Part shown: positions 32,017-39,958 of the stretch, piece by piece | Position numbering within the stretch: position 1 is the stretch's first letter | How the letters are laid out: each line of letters starts with the position of its first letter | DNA from: Armatimonadota bacterium | GTDB taxonomy: Bacteria; Armatimonadota; Fimbriimonadia; Fimbriimonadales; Fimbriimonadaceae | Reading direction: 5' to 3' | Assembly (NCBI GenBank): GCA_022563855.1 | Contig: JADFMN010000007.1 | Coordinates: 1-64,000, forward strand | Length of the DNA: 64,000 bases | Program-made: the position numbers and the translations under genes | Notes under the pieces: generated by a model | What the model was told of the DNA's origin: nothing | What the model saw: only the letters and a program-made list of their open reading frames with translations | The model's database searches: none

Positions 32017-33143
32017 GCGAGCCTCCGCTCGACCACGGCGACCGGGTCAAACCGTCGAAACCGCACGTACAGATCGATCACGGCGACGACGAAGATCATC
32101 AGCGGGACCGGTAGCGTGTTCAGGTACGGCCCGACGACGAAAACCTCGATCGCGTACGCCTTGGGGTCGAATATCTGCACCTTCAACCCGTACAGCAGGC
32201 CCATCGCCATCGCCAACCCGACCAGCCAGCTACCGCTCAACACGATCGTCGTCTCCGCCAGGACGCGACGCAACAGCCTTGCTTTGGAAAACCCGATCGC
32301 CTGCAGCAGTCCGAACTCCTGTACGCGCTGTGCTTGATACATGTTTATCAGCATGCCCATCATCGTCGTGATCACGACTACGAGGCTCACGACGACGATG
32401 TTCAGGATCAGGTAAAGGGTGCTGAACGACTCTTGCGTCTCTCGCTCTAGCTCCAAGAACGAGTAGATCCGTGCGGAACTGCCTTTGAACTCGTCCAGCG
32501 CCCACTGATCCAGCTCGCTCTGGCGGTGAGGATCCTTCGCAAAGACGAGCAGCGCATCGACTGGCGGAAAGTGGTGGTCTCGCAGGTACTCCACGGACGT
32601 CACCATTATCCAGTCCTCGGTGTCGATGATCCCAACGACTTCGACTTCGTTCGGCGAGTACGAATCCGGTTGAGCCGGCCCCATCAGCGCGTCCCCTAGC
32701 TCCAGGCCCAGGTTCTTTGCCACGGGGCGGCTGATGGTCGCCTCAGCTTCGCCAGCCATCGGGTAGCGACCTGACAGCGTCGCGCCCCCAAGCCTCTGCC
32801 CGTAGAACTCCAAGTCGTCCTGCTCTAAGCCGAGGACCACGAACGGCCATCCCCCGACGATGCTGTTGATCGACGAGGAGGCGAGGCGGCACGTCATGAT
32901 CCGATCTATCTCCACCGGCGACCCTGCCGTAATCCGATCGCGAATTGCGCCGACCTGGGACTGATCGCCGCGCGGTGTAACGCCCAGATAATGCTTCGAG
33001 TAGCTGTAAACAGTCGAAACGGAGAGCGGAATTGAGTTCATGACGGCCACCATGCCGGCAATCAGCATGACGGCGAGCGTGATTACGCCCAAGAGCGGGA
33101 GTGTCTTGCCCGGATTGCGGAGCAGATACGTCAACGGCGACAT
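32013..33143 (-). CDS. FtsX/MacB-type ABC permease
   Basis: 376 residues. One N-terminal membrane helix (LPLLGVITLAVMLIAGMVAVMNSIP), a periplasmic domain of ~220 residues, then three C-terminal helices (LYLILNIVVVSLVVVITTMMGMLINMYQAQRVQEFGLLQAIGFSKARLLRRVLAETTIVLSGSWLVGLAMAMGLLYGL...). The IGFSKARLLRRVLAE segment is the coupling helix of FtsX_dom. With the ATPase at 31369 it forms a complete two-gene MacB-like system. Confidence 0.88.
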   Translation of the reverse strand: MSPLTYLLRNPGKTLPLLGVITLAVMLIAGMVAVMNSIPLSVSTVYSYSKHYLGVTPRGDQSQVGAIRDRITAGSPVEIDRIMTCRLASSSINSIVGGWPFVVLGLEQDDLEFYGQRLGGATLSGRYPMAGEAEATISRPVAKNLGLELGDALMGPAQPDSYSPNEVEVVGIIDTEDWIMVTSVEYLRDHHFPPVDALLVFAKDPHRQSELDQWALDEFKGSSARIYSFLELERETQESFSTLYLILNIVVVSLVVVITTMMGMLINMYQAQRVQEFGLLQAIGFSKARLLRRVLAETTIVLSGSWLVGLAMAMGLLYGLKVQIFDPKAYAIEVFVVGPYLNTLPVPLMIFVVAVIDLYVRFRRFDPVAVVERRLA

Positions 33144-33189
33144 GGGCCGCGAGAACGGCCGTCGCAGCTGTCCGGGGGGAGGAGTTCGC

Positions 33190-34461
33190 TTAATTCCTCC
33201 GGTACCTCAAAAACGTCTCGTCTCCAACCGTTTTGCTCGTCACCAGCCGGAACCGCAGCATGTCGCCAGCCGACAGCGGAGTTCCGTCTGCAATCGTTGG
33301 CACTCGCCTGCCGAGCTTCACTTTCGGAGCCACGGTCAAGAATAGCTCATCGACACAGTCACATGAGAACAGCTGGGCGTTCAGCTCGCTTCCGCCCTCG
33401 ACGAGCAGCGTCACGATGCCAAGCTCGACTCTCAAGAACTTCAGCAGGTCAGCGATGTCGACTTGATCACCTGGAAACTGCTCCGTCCTGGCGCTCTGAC
33501 CTAGGCGAGCCGCTCCTGAAGCGGTCGTTGCGACGATCGCGCGATCTGGCGCGTCGGTGAAGAACCTGCCGTCCACGGGAATTTGTCCGCTGCCCGTTAC
33601 GACGATACGCCACAGATGCTCGGCGTACCACAGTCCCGGCGTCGCTCTCAGCGAGCCGGCGCCGATGAGGACTGCATCGACAGCGCCCTCAATTTGCCGC
33701 ATGGTCGCGTGATCGGTTTCGGAGCCGAGGTCCGCGACCGGCTCGTCGCGCTCTCCGGTGACGGACTTGCCGTCCAGCGTGGAGACCATGTTCATGACGA
33801 CGTAAGGTCGCCCTTCAGGCGGCGCGCCCCACTGTAGACACGCGTAAACCCCGACCTGCGAATCCAGCGACAGCTCCCGCCGAATCGCCTGCTCGATGCA
33901 GGCATAAGGCTGTTCGGCGAGTCGCTCGTCGCCGACGAAGAACGTCGGAACGTAGTACACGCCCGACTCGTACGCTGGCTGATCGAACTCGATGATTCTC
34001 TCTGCGAACTCGCGCCGCTCGATCGACCTCTTCATGGCCTGCACGTCAGGCACGAGATCGGCGGCAAGCTTGGCAAGGACGTCGGGCGATTCGATACTCA
34101 GGCCCAGCTCCCAATGCGCCTCGTAAATCCGCTCGACGAGATCGTCCTGTACTCCGTGCAGCTTCGCAAATTCAACGGCTTCATGCGCGTTGTGCGTTGA
34201 TGTCGGCTTCGGTCGTTCGATCGACGGCGGAGGGAGTCCGTCTACGGTATAGGCAAGCTCAAGCCGAGTCGGGATCGACGGTCTCCGAGGGTCGCGCTCG
34301 ATATGGCGCATTGGAGGAGGGGTGAGCGACGGAGGCCAAAGGTCGTACGCCCTCCACTCGATGGCGACGCCGAAGTCGCAGACCAGGCGACGTGCCTGCT
34401 GCTGGCCTATCCAGCACCATGGGCATGTGAAATCGTGCGCGACCGGCACCACGAGGCTCAT
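33190..34461 (-). CDS. Fusion: FrnE-like DsbA oxidoreductase + RibD C-terminal reductase
   Basis: 423 residues in two unrelated parts. Residues 1-~205 are a DsbA/FrnE thioredoxin fold with the active site DFTCPWCWIGQQQARRL and the terminal GVYYVPTFFVGDERLAEQPYACIEQAI (cis-Pro VPTF). Residues ~215-423 are a RibD_C/dihydrofolate-reductase-like domain: PYVVMNMVSTLDGKSVTGERDEPVADLGSETDHATMRQIEGAVDAVLIGAGSLRAT and LLVEGGSELNAQLFSCDCVDELFLTVAPKVKLG. There is no stop or frame change between them. CACAAT lies 6 nt before the ATG. I do not know this combination. Confidence 0.8.
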   Translation of the reverse strand: MSLVVPVAHDFTCPWCWIGQQQARRLVCDFGVAIEWRAYDLWPPSLTPPPMRHIERDPRRPSIPTRLELAYTVDGLPPPSIERPKPTSTHNAHEAVEFAKLHGVQDDLVERIYEAHWELGLSIESPDVLAKLAADLVPDVQAMKRSIERREFAERIIEFDQPAYESGVYYVPTFFVGDERLAEQPYACIEQAIRRELSLDSQVGVYACLQWGAPPEGRPYVVMNMVSTLDGKSVTGERDEPVADLGSETDHATMRQIEGAVDAVLIGAGSLRATPGLWYAEHLWRIVVTGSGQIPVDGRFFTDAPDRAIVATTASGAARLGQSARTEQFPGDQVDIADLLKFLRVELGIVTLLVEGGSELNAQLFSCDCVDELFLTVAPKVKLGRRVPTIADGTPLSAGDMLRFRLVTSKTVGDETFLRYRRN

Positions 34462-34467
34462 GGGTTG

Positions 34468-34473
34468 ATTGTG
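34468..34473 (-). promoter_or_regulatory. -10 box CACAAT, leaderless
   Basis: On the minus strand CACAAT ends 6 nt before the ATG at 34461. No Shine-Dalgarno sequence is present. Confidence 0.4.
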
Positions 34474-34517
34474 CCGCAGAACGGAGAAATCGCGTAATCG
34501 CTGGTGGGCCTGTGGCG

Positions 34518-35807
34518 CTAGGCGGCGCGTCCTGGTTGTTCAGGGCCTGGCTTTTCGCCGGAGGACCGCCCCGCCGCTTTCGCTAGAAGGTCCGCGACCG
34601 ACGAGCCGTCATCAGGCACGGTTGCGTACCCGATCGAAGCGATAATCGCTCGATTCGGCGCGACCCTTCCAGCGAGCCACTGGCCAAACTTTCGCCCCAG
34701 TCGTTCGCTGACGATCTCGACGCTCGCTCCGGTAGCTGGCAGGATGACGCCAAATCCCACGTCCCCGACACGGCAAACGATGTCCATATTCCGGACCACG
34801 TCCTTGAGCAGGTTCGCCGCATCGGTCAGAAAGTCTCGAACCGACTGGTCGCCGTAGAACGAGGCTAGCGATTCAAGCCCATCAAATTTGACTATCACGA
34901 CTGACAGCGTCTCATTCGATCCCGCGATTCGGTGAATCTCCTCTGTCAGACGACCCAAGAAATACCTTTCGTTGTAAACGCCGCTGTCCAGGTCCAGCAC
35001 GTCGCCGCTGAGCTGCACTTCGCCCCGTTGGAGGATCCGGTCCAGTTCGTCCTCCGATGTGAGTATTCTGCGCAGCTTCGCGAGCGACTGCCTCAATATG
35101 TGGGAAACGTAATTGCAAGAAATCCCCAACAGATTTGCGATCTCAGTTTGTGACAGTGCATCGAAGTGGAAAAGGACGAGCACTTGGCGCTCGAGGTCCC
35201 GCAACTGCTGCATCGCCGTGTCCAAGACCACGCGTTCTTCGACCGAAAGCTGATCCGGCTCGAACACGGCAGCGTCGAGCTTGTCGACGTCGCTCTCACC
35301 GTCTTCGTCGTCGCCCATCGACATGTCGAGAGATCCGACGCGCAGCAGCTCTTGCGTTGCGATCACTTCTCGGACGGCAGACTCGCTGACGCCGATGGTC
35401 TCCGCAATCTCCCGCTCGCTGGGCGGCTCTCCGCTGACCGCGTGGAGCATCGTTGCGGCCTTGTGGACCTTGTGGCGAAGCTCTTGCAGCCAGGCAGGCT
35501 GACGGATCGTCTGCGACCGGTCGCGCAGGTAGTGCTTGATCTCTCCGGCTACCAGGTGCGTCGCGTACGTGTTGAAGCGCACCCCAGCCGAAGGATCGAA
35601 CTTGCTCAAGGCGTTCAGGAGCCCGATATAGCCGACCTGGACGAGATCGTCTTCGTGCTCTAGTCCCTTGAATCGCCTTGCGATCCGCTCGACCATCGGT
35701 GAGTATTGAACGATGATCAAGTCCTTGAGGTCGTCCCTGGGATTGTCCAGGAACTGCACCACAAGCTGTTCTCCGTCGTCTTTTTGTCGCGGTATTCCTT
35801 CAGACAT
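34518..35807 (-). CDS. Sigma-70 family factor fused to a degenerate GGDEF domain
   Basis: 429 residues. Residues ~20-255 are a complete SigB/SigF/FliA-type sigma factor: region 2 (YSPMVERIARRFKGLEHEDDLVQVGYIGLLNALSKFDPSAGVRFNTYATHLVAGEIKHYLRDRSQTIRQPAWLQEL), region 3 (SEREIAETIGVSESAVREVI) and region 4 (LRDLERQVLVLFHFDALSQTEIANLLGISCNYVSHILRQSLAKLR). Residues ~275-415 fit a GGDEF domain (DLDSGVYNERYFLGRLTEEIHR...SVVIVKFDGLESLASFYGDQSVRDFLTDAANLLKDVVRNMDIVCRVGDVGFGVILPA). The active-site GGDEF is replaced by GDVGF (residues ~348-352), so diguanylate cyclase activity is unlikely and a sensory or binding role is inferred. pilC is the next gene upstream on the same strand. Confidence 0.85.
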   Translation of the reverse strand: MSEGIPRQKDDGEQLVVQFLDNPRDDLKDLIIVQYSPMVERIARRFKGLEHEDDLVQVGYIGLLNALSKFDPSAGVRFNTYATHLVAGEIKHYLRDRSQTIRQPAWLQELRHKVHKAATMLHAVSGEPPSEREIAETIGVSESAVREVIATQELLRVGSLDMSMGDDEDGESDVDKLDAAVFEPDQLSVEERVVLDTAMQQLRDLERQVLVLFHFDALSQTEIANLLGISCNYVSHILRQSLAKLRRILTSEDELDRILQRGEVQLSGDVLDLDSGVYNERYFLGRLTEEIHRIAGSNETLSVVIVKFDGLESLASFYGDQSVRDFLTDAANLLKDVVRNMDIVCRVGDVGFGVILPATGASVEIVSERLGRKFGQWLAGRVAPNRAIIASIGYATVPDDGSSVADLLAKAAGRSSGEKPGPEQPGRAA

Positions 35808-35925
35808 GCTACTGTTTACTACCGTTCAAAACGTATCGCCGCAGACGCCTTCGTTCAGCGGCGCCTGCCTGGCGGCAACGCATCCTCCCCATCGTCGCGC
35901 CGCTCCTGCACGTTGAGCTATCGCT

Positions 35926-37131
35926 CTAGTTCACGCTGTTGACGAGCTTGAAGATCGGAGTCATAACCGAGATCGCGATGAATCCGACGACGCCGCCCAG
36001 GAAGATGATGAGCATCGGCTCGATCATCGAGGTCAGGCCCTTGACCGTCGCATCAACCTCGGAGTCGTAGAAATCGCCGACCTTGACCAGCATCTCCGCC
36101 AATCGGCCGGTCTCTTCTCCGACGTCGATCATGTGCGTCACCATCACCGGGAACAGACCAGTCGCGGCGAGCGGGTCGGACAGCTTCTGGCCCTCTCGGA
36201 TCGCGTCGCGCGTCTGCTCGATCGCCTCATGCAAGACGAGGTTGCCGAGGGTCTCGCCAGTGATCTCCAGTCCGCGCATCATCGGTACTCCCGAGTTGAG
36301 CAAAGTTCCAAAGGTTCGACAGAACCGGGCAATGCTCATCTTGAGCGTCAGCTCACCGACGATCGGCATTTTCAGCTTGAAGTAATCGATCTGGTACCGA
36401 CCGCGAGCCGTTTTTCCGTACACCTTGGTTCCTATCACGATGCCTCCTGCGGCGAGGAGGATGACCCACCAGAACTTCGCCATGAAGTCGCCGAACGAGA
36501 ACAGCGCAGCCGTTACCGCCGGCATCTCCACTTTCATTCCGTCGAAGATCGCCTTGAACTTCGGCAGAACGAAGCTGAACAGAACCATCAGCATGATGGC
36601 CGAGAAAATGATGACGAGCACGGGGTACATCATCGCGCCCTTGATCTTGGCCCGCACATCTGCCTCGTACTCAAGGAAGCCGGACAGCCGATCGAGAATG
36701 ACGTCCAGTAGGCCGCCGAGCTCTGCAGCCCGAACCATGTTGACGTAGAGCTTGTTGAACACCCCGGGGTGCTTTACCATGGAGTCGCTGAGCGTCATGC
36801 CACCCTTAACGTCGCTCGTCACGGATTCGAGAGCGGGCTTTAACGCTTGATCTTTCGTCTGAGAAGACAGGATCTCAAGGCACCGCAGAATCGGAATTCC
36901 GGCGTCGATCATCGTTGCAAACTGGCGAGAGAACACGACAAGCGCCTTCGCCTTCATCTTCTTCTTGCCGAACGAGACAGGCCCTTTCCTCTTCTTGGTC
37001 ATGCGCACATCGACGATCCGCATGGACTGCTCTCGCAGTTTATTGAGAACCAAGGCCTCGTTGTCAGCTTCCATGACGGATTTGACCGTCTTCCCGTTTG
37101 CATCTATGGCTGTGTACGCAAAGTGTGGCAT
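35926..37131 (-). CDS. pilC: Type IV pilus / type II secretion inner-membrane protein PilC (GspF family)
   Basis: 401 residues, full length. Two T2SSF domains: FSRQFATMIDAGIPILRCLEILSSQTKDQALKPALESVTSDVKGGMTLSDSM and FCRTFGTLLNSGVPMMRGLEITGETLGNLVLHEAIEQTRDAIREGQKLSDPL, each followed by membrane helices. PilC is the platform protein for pilus assembly, turned by the PilB/PilT ATPases, which are not in the window. AAGGG before the ATG gives a normal ribosome-binding site. The 118-nt gap to the sigma-GGDEF gene (35808-35925) holds nothing I can name. Confidence 0.93.
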   Translation of the reverse strand: MPHFAYTAIDANGKTVKSVMEADNEALVLNKLREQSMRIVDVRMTKKRKGPVSFGKKKMKAKALVVFSRQFATMIDAGIPILRCLEILSSQTKDQALKPALESVTSDVKGGMTLSDSMVKHPGVFNKLYVNMVRAAELGGLLDVILDRLSGFLEYEADVRAKIKGAMMYPVLVIIFSAIMLMVLFSFVLPKFKAIFDGMKVEMPAVTAALFSFGDFMAKFWWVILLAAGGIVIGTKVYGKTARGRYQIDYFKLKMPIVGELTLKMSIARFCRTFGTLLNSGVPMMRGLEITGETLGNLVLHEAIEQTRDAIREGQKLSDPLAATGLFPVMVTHMIDVGEETGRLAEMLVKVGDFYDSEVDATVKGLTSMIEPMLIIFLGGVVGFIAISVMTPIFKLVNSVN

Positions 37132-37281
37132 AGGCCCTTCTTTCCCTGATCATAGGAGCGATCTCCTGCAACCAACACCTGAATTATCGGATGAAGGAAG
37201 GGGCTTTCTGTAGCTTAAAACCAACCGAACCGGGCGAGACCCGAAATCCCGTAATTGTACTGATTCGCCGGCAAGCTGCCT

Positions 37282-39114
37282 CTACCGCTCTAACTCGTCA
37301 AAAACCTGCTGTAGATTCTCAGCGTTGTTCGTAGCCTTGCGCAGCTGTTTGGCGATCGCCTTGGCCTCATCTCCGCGACCTATCCGCTTGGCCGCCTGCG
37401 CGTAGTTGACGGCGACTAGCAAGGAGTTCGGCATGTTCACCCTCGCCATCTGCAACAGCTGAAACGCCTCTTCCTCGCGGTTCTGCGCCGCGAGCGCGGT
37501 CGCCAGCTCGCCGTAGCCCGGCTCACAGGCGGGGTATAGATCGAGCAGTCGCCGGGCTGACCGCTCTGCTTCTTCAGCGTTGTTGAGGTTGTTGTGGATG
37601 GTGGCCAGAATCGCCCAGAGCTTCCAGTAATCGGCGAGCCAGCTCTTGAGCGCGTTTACGTCCTTCAGCGCCCCCTCGAAGTCGCCAGATTCAGTTTTTT
37701 CTGCGGCGAGGCGAACGATCTCGGCTCGCTCCCCCTGCTCAATTTCGATCAGCCACGCGGTTGTTTGAGCCTTCGTGTTCAAATCCGGATTGGCCGCAAG
37801 GATGCTCTTGAGGACTTCGGGGACTTCGAACTCCCTGTCAGCTGCCTTTAGCGTCTGCGCGTATTCGGCTAGCAGCGGAACGTCTGTCGGGGCTGCGTCG
37901 ATGCAATCCTCATACAGGTCCATGGCTCGGTCAAGCTCTTTGCGCTGAGCCAGGACCGGCGCGTAGTACCGCTTCAGGGTTGCCACGTCCTCCAAGTCGT
38001 TCAGGCCTTCTTCAAACTCCTTGATCGCTTTACCTTCCTCCTTGGCTGCGAGCAGGGAGAGCGCGTACTTCGCGCGAAAGTGAGGGTTCTGTGCGTTCTC
38101 GTCGACAAGCTCCTTCCAAAGCGCAGGTACTTCATGCTCTCGGCCCGTCTGCGCCAGCACCTTCGCCAGCCAGTCCATGCTCGGCTTGTCCTCGCCCTCC
38201 ATCTTGATCGCCTTCTTCAGATTCCTCTCTGCGTTTGCAGGCATGCCAAGGGCAAGCTGAGCCTGCGCGAGGGTCGAGAGAATCGTCGGCTCTTCCGGGC
38301 TCTTTTGGTGCGCCGTCTCAAAAGCGTGGACTGCCTCCTCGTGGTCCCCCATGGAGCCGTGCAGGTTTCCGAGCATGAACCAGGCTCGCCCGTCGTCCGG
38401 CTCCAGTTCGATCACACTCTTGAGAGCGCCTTCGATATTCGTGGGATCGCCGACGCGGTACATCGTGCAGAGCTTGCACAGCTCCACGAGCGTCAAGTAC
38501 GGCCCCTCCCAGTCGCGATCAGCCTTCACGGAGCTCAACAACAGCTCGAACGCAGGCCCTGGGTCGAACTCGTCTACGACGAGCCCCTGAGATCGCTCCA
38601 CGTACTGGGCTGCGTCGTAGCCGATCAAGAAAGACCTGAAAGCCCCCGCGTCGTTCGTGCCGAACAAGGATTCGTTCTCCTTCAAGCCGTCCGCAAGCTG
38701 CTTGCCCACTTGCGCATGCATGTCCTCGAACGCTTCGCGGAGGGAAGCGGTCATCCCGCCAGGGAGATACCGGTACTCCTTTGTGCTGGTCGGCTGCTCT
38801 GCCCCTTTTTCAAACCAGCGCATGGTGATGGTTCCCGCCCCGTCTTTCTCGGCCAGCAACCCGTCGATGATCTGATCCGCTCCGGACTGTTCGAACAGCG
38901 ACGCGATAACGTCGAGTTCGTTCAGCGACTCCGACGGATTCACGTGGGCGAACCTCGGCATGCCGCTCACCTCGATGCGCGCCAGATAGTTCACCGGATT
39001 GAAGTTCAAACCGGTGCTGCGCCTCGCAGCGTCGCCCAAGAACGCGGAGAGCTGCCTGGCAAGCGCCGGCTCAGTACCCTCTGTCGCGTTGAACGGTAAC
39101 ACGGCGATGTTCAT
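37282..39114 (-). CDS. TPR-repeat protein with TolB/FlgO-like N-terminus
   Basis: 610 residues from ATG 39114. The N-terminal part (MNIAVLPFNATEGTEPALARQLSAFLGDAARR...ADQIIDGLLAEKDGAGTITMRWFEKG) resembles the periplasmic sugar/peptide-like TolB-N fold found before TPRs. Residues ~250-600 are TPR units (GRAWFMLGNLHGSMGDHEEAVHAFETAHQKSPEEPTILSTLAQAQLALGMPANAERNLKKAIK and others). There is no signal peptide with this start. An open frame extends to 39258 through repeat DNA, but TACACT 7 nt before ATG 39114 supports the shorter form. Probably a scaffold protein. Confidence 0.75.
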   Translation of the reverse strand: MNIAVLPFNATEGTEPALARQLSAFLGDAARRSTGLNFNPVNYLARIEVSGMPRFAHVNPSESLNELDVIASLFEQSGADQIIDGLLAEKDGAGTITMRWFEKGAEQPTSTKEYRYLPGGMTASLREAFEDMHAQVGKQLADGLKENESLFGTNDAGAFRSFLIGYDAAQYVERSQGLVVDEFDPGPAFELLLSSVKADRDWEGPYLTLVELCKLCTMYRVGDPTNIEGALKSVIELEPDDGRAWFMLGNLHGSMGDHEEAVHAFETAHQKSPEEPTILSTLAQAQLALGMPANAERNLKKAIKMEGEDKPSMDWLAKVLAQTGREHEVPALWKELVDENAQNPHFRAKYALSLLAAKEEGKAIKEFEEGLNDLEDVATLKRYYAPVLAQRKELDRAMDLYEDCIDAAPTDVPLLAEYAQTLKAADREFEVPEVLKSILAANPDLNTKAQTTAWLIEIEQGERAEIVRLAAEKTESGDFEGALKDVNALKSWLADYWKLWAILATIHNNLNNAEEAERSARRLLDLYPACEPGYGELATALAAQNREEEAFQLLQMARVNMPNSLLVAVNYAQAAKRIGRGDEAKAIAKQLRKATNNAENLQQVFDELER

Positions 39115-39121
39115 CGGTCCA

Positions 39122-39127
39122 AGTGTA
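39122..39127 (-). promoter_or_regulatory. -10 box TACACT of TPR gene, leaderless
   Basis: On the minus strand TACACT ends 7 nt before the ATG at 39114. It is the third occurrence of exactly this hexamer and spacing in the window (540, 21356, 39114). Confidence 0.6.
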
Positions 39128-39204
39128 CCGGCTGAACCGGACGCGATCTGACGGATGCGGTTACAGAATCCCGCGACGAATCGCCGCAGCCGCGCGGTCG
39201 GAAT

Positions 39205-39298
39205 GTAGCCGCATGCTTCAGCTTGCGCGGTCTGCCGCCGACTTCCATTTGAAGGCACGGACCGATACGCCCGGACGCAACCTAAAGGATGCGGCTAC
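39205..39298. mobile_element. REPIN-like element adjoining the RAYT gene
   Basis: A 94-bp element with a left arm GTAGCCGCATGCTTCAGC and a right arm CCTAAAGGATGCGGCTAC in inverted orientation. It has the same length and arms as 9596-9689. A half-REP (GGATGCGGTTACAG) lies just upstream near 39150. Confidence 0.8.
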
Positions 39299-39324
39299 GT
39301 TTTGCGGCTACAATTATCGGAGAC

Positions 39325-39798
39325 GTGAGACCGAGGGAGAAGCGCCACCGATTAGAACCCGAAGCGTACAAAGGAAATGCAACCGTTTCCTTTACCGCAT
39401 GCATCAAGGACCACCGTCGCCCATTCGTTTGCCACAAGCGAACAGCACAGCACGTCGAGTTCTTGGCAAAGGCTGTGGCCACAGAAAACTGCGGCGTCCT
39501 TATCTACTGCTTCATGCCCGACCATTTGCATGCGATAATCACTGGCCGGACAGCTGAATCCGACGTCAAGAAAGCATTCGAGAGGTTTAAGCAGGTGTCT
39601 GCGTTCAATCTTAGGAAAGAAGGGCTTGCCTGGCAGAAAGACTTTCACGACCGCGTCGTTCGCAAGAGCGAGGATCTCGACGCAATCGCAAGCTACGTTA
39701 GTGAGAATCCGATCAGGGCCGGTCTGGCGGACTCACCGTTTGAGTACCACGGTATCGGATCAATCGGATACGACCTGAAAGAAGTGCTGATCGGATGA
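39325..39798 (+). CDS. REP-associated tyrosine transposase (RAYT, TnpA_REP family)
   Basis: 157 residues from GTG 39325. The Y1/HUH signature is YCFMPDHLHAIITG (HxH metal ligands), and the catalytic tyrosine lies in the C-terminal helix IASYVSENPIRAGLADSP, which is the RAYT form of the motif. VSFTACIKDHRRPFV is the usual N-terminal strand. RAYTs cut and join single-stranded REP DNA. An ATG at 39289 lies inside the REPIN and is a less likely start; TACAAT (39309-39314) precedes GTG 39325 by 10 nt. REP copies flank the gene on both sides. Confidence 0.88.
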   Translation: MRPREKRHRLEPEAYKGNATVSFTACIKDHRRPFVCHKRTAQHVEFLAKAVATENCGVLIYCFMPDHLHAIITGRTAESDVKKAFERFKQVSAFNLRKEGLAWQKDFHDRVVRKSEDLDAIASYVSENPIRAGLADSPFEYHGIGSIGYDLKEVLIG

Positions 39799-39805
39799 AT
39801 AGCAC

Positions 39806-39955
39806 GGGCTAATGCGTCCGGACGCAACCTAAAGGATGCGGCTACAGGGGTTGCACACGGCCCGATGCGTCCGGACGCAACCTAAAGGATGCGGCTACAG
39901 GGGTTGCACACGGCCCGATACGTCCGGACGCGGCCACGGACGTTGCAGGCTGCGG
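39806..39955 (+). repeat. 53-bp REP-containing tandem repeat, ~2.8 units
   Basis: Two nearly identical 53-bp units begin at 39806 and 39859, each holding the right REP arm (CCTAAAGGATGCGGCTAC) followed by AGGGGTTGCACACGGC. A third, diverged unit starts at 39912 and ends at the tail of the tdh-like gene. They lie directly downstream of the RAYT gene. Confidence 0.85.
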
Positions 39956-39958
39956 CGG

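Noticed and set aside
36133-36711. 192-residue plus-strand frame opposite pilC
   Set aside because: pilC motifs are complete on the minus strand; the frame is rich in His/Gln/Arg shadow composition.
39123-39557. Plus-strand frame of 144 codons over the REPIN and RAYT start
   Set aside because: Out of frame with the RAYT gene, and its sequence is REP DNA plus a RAYT shadow.
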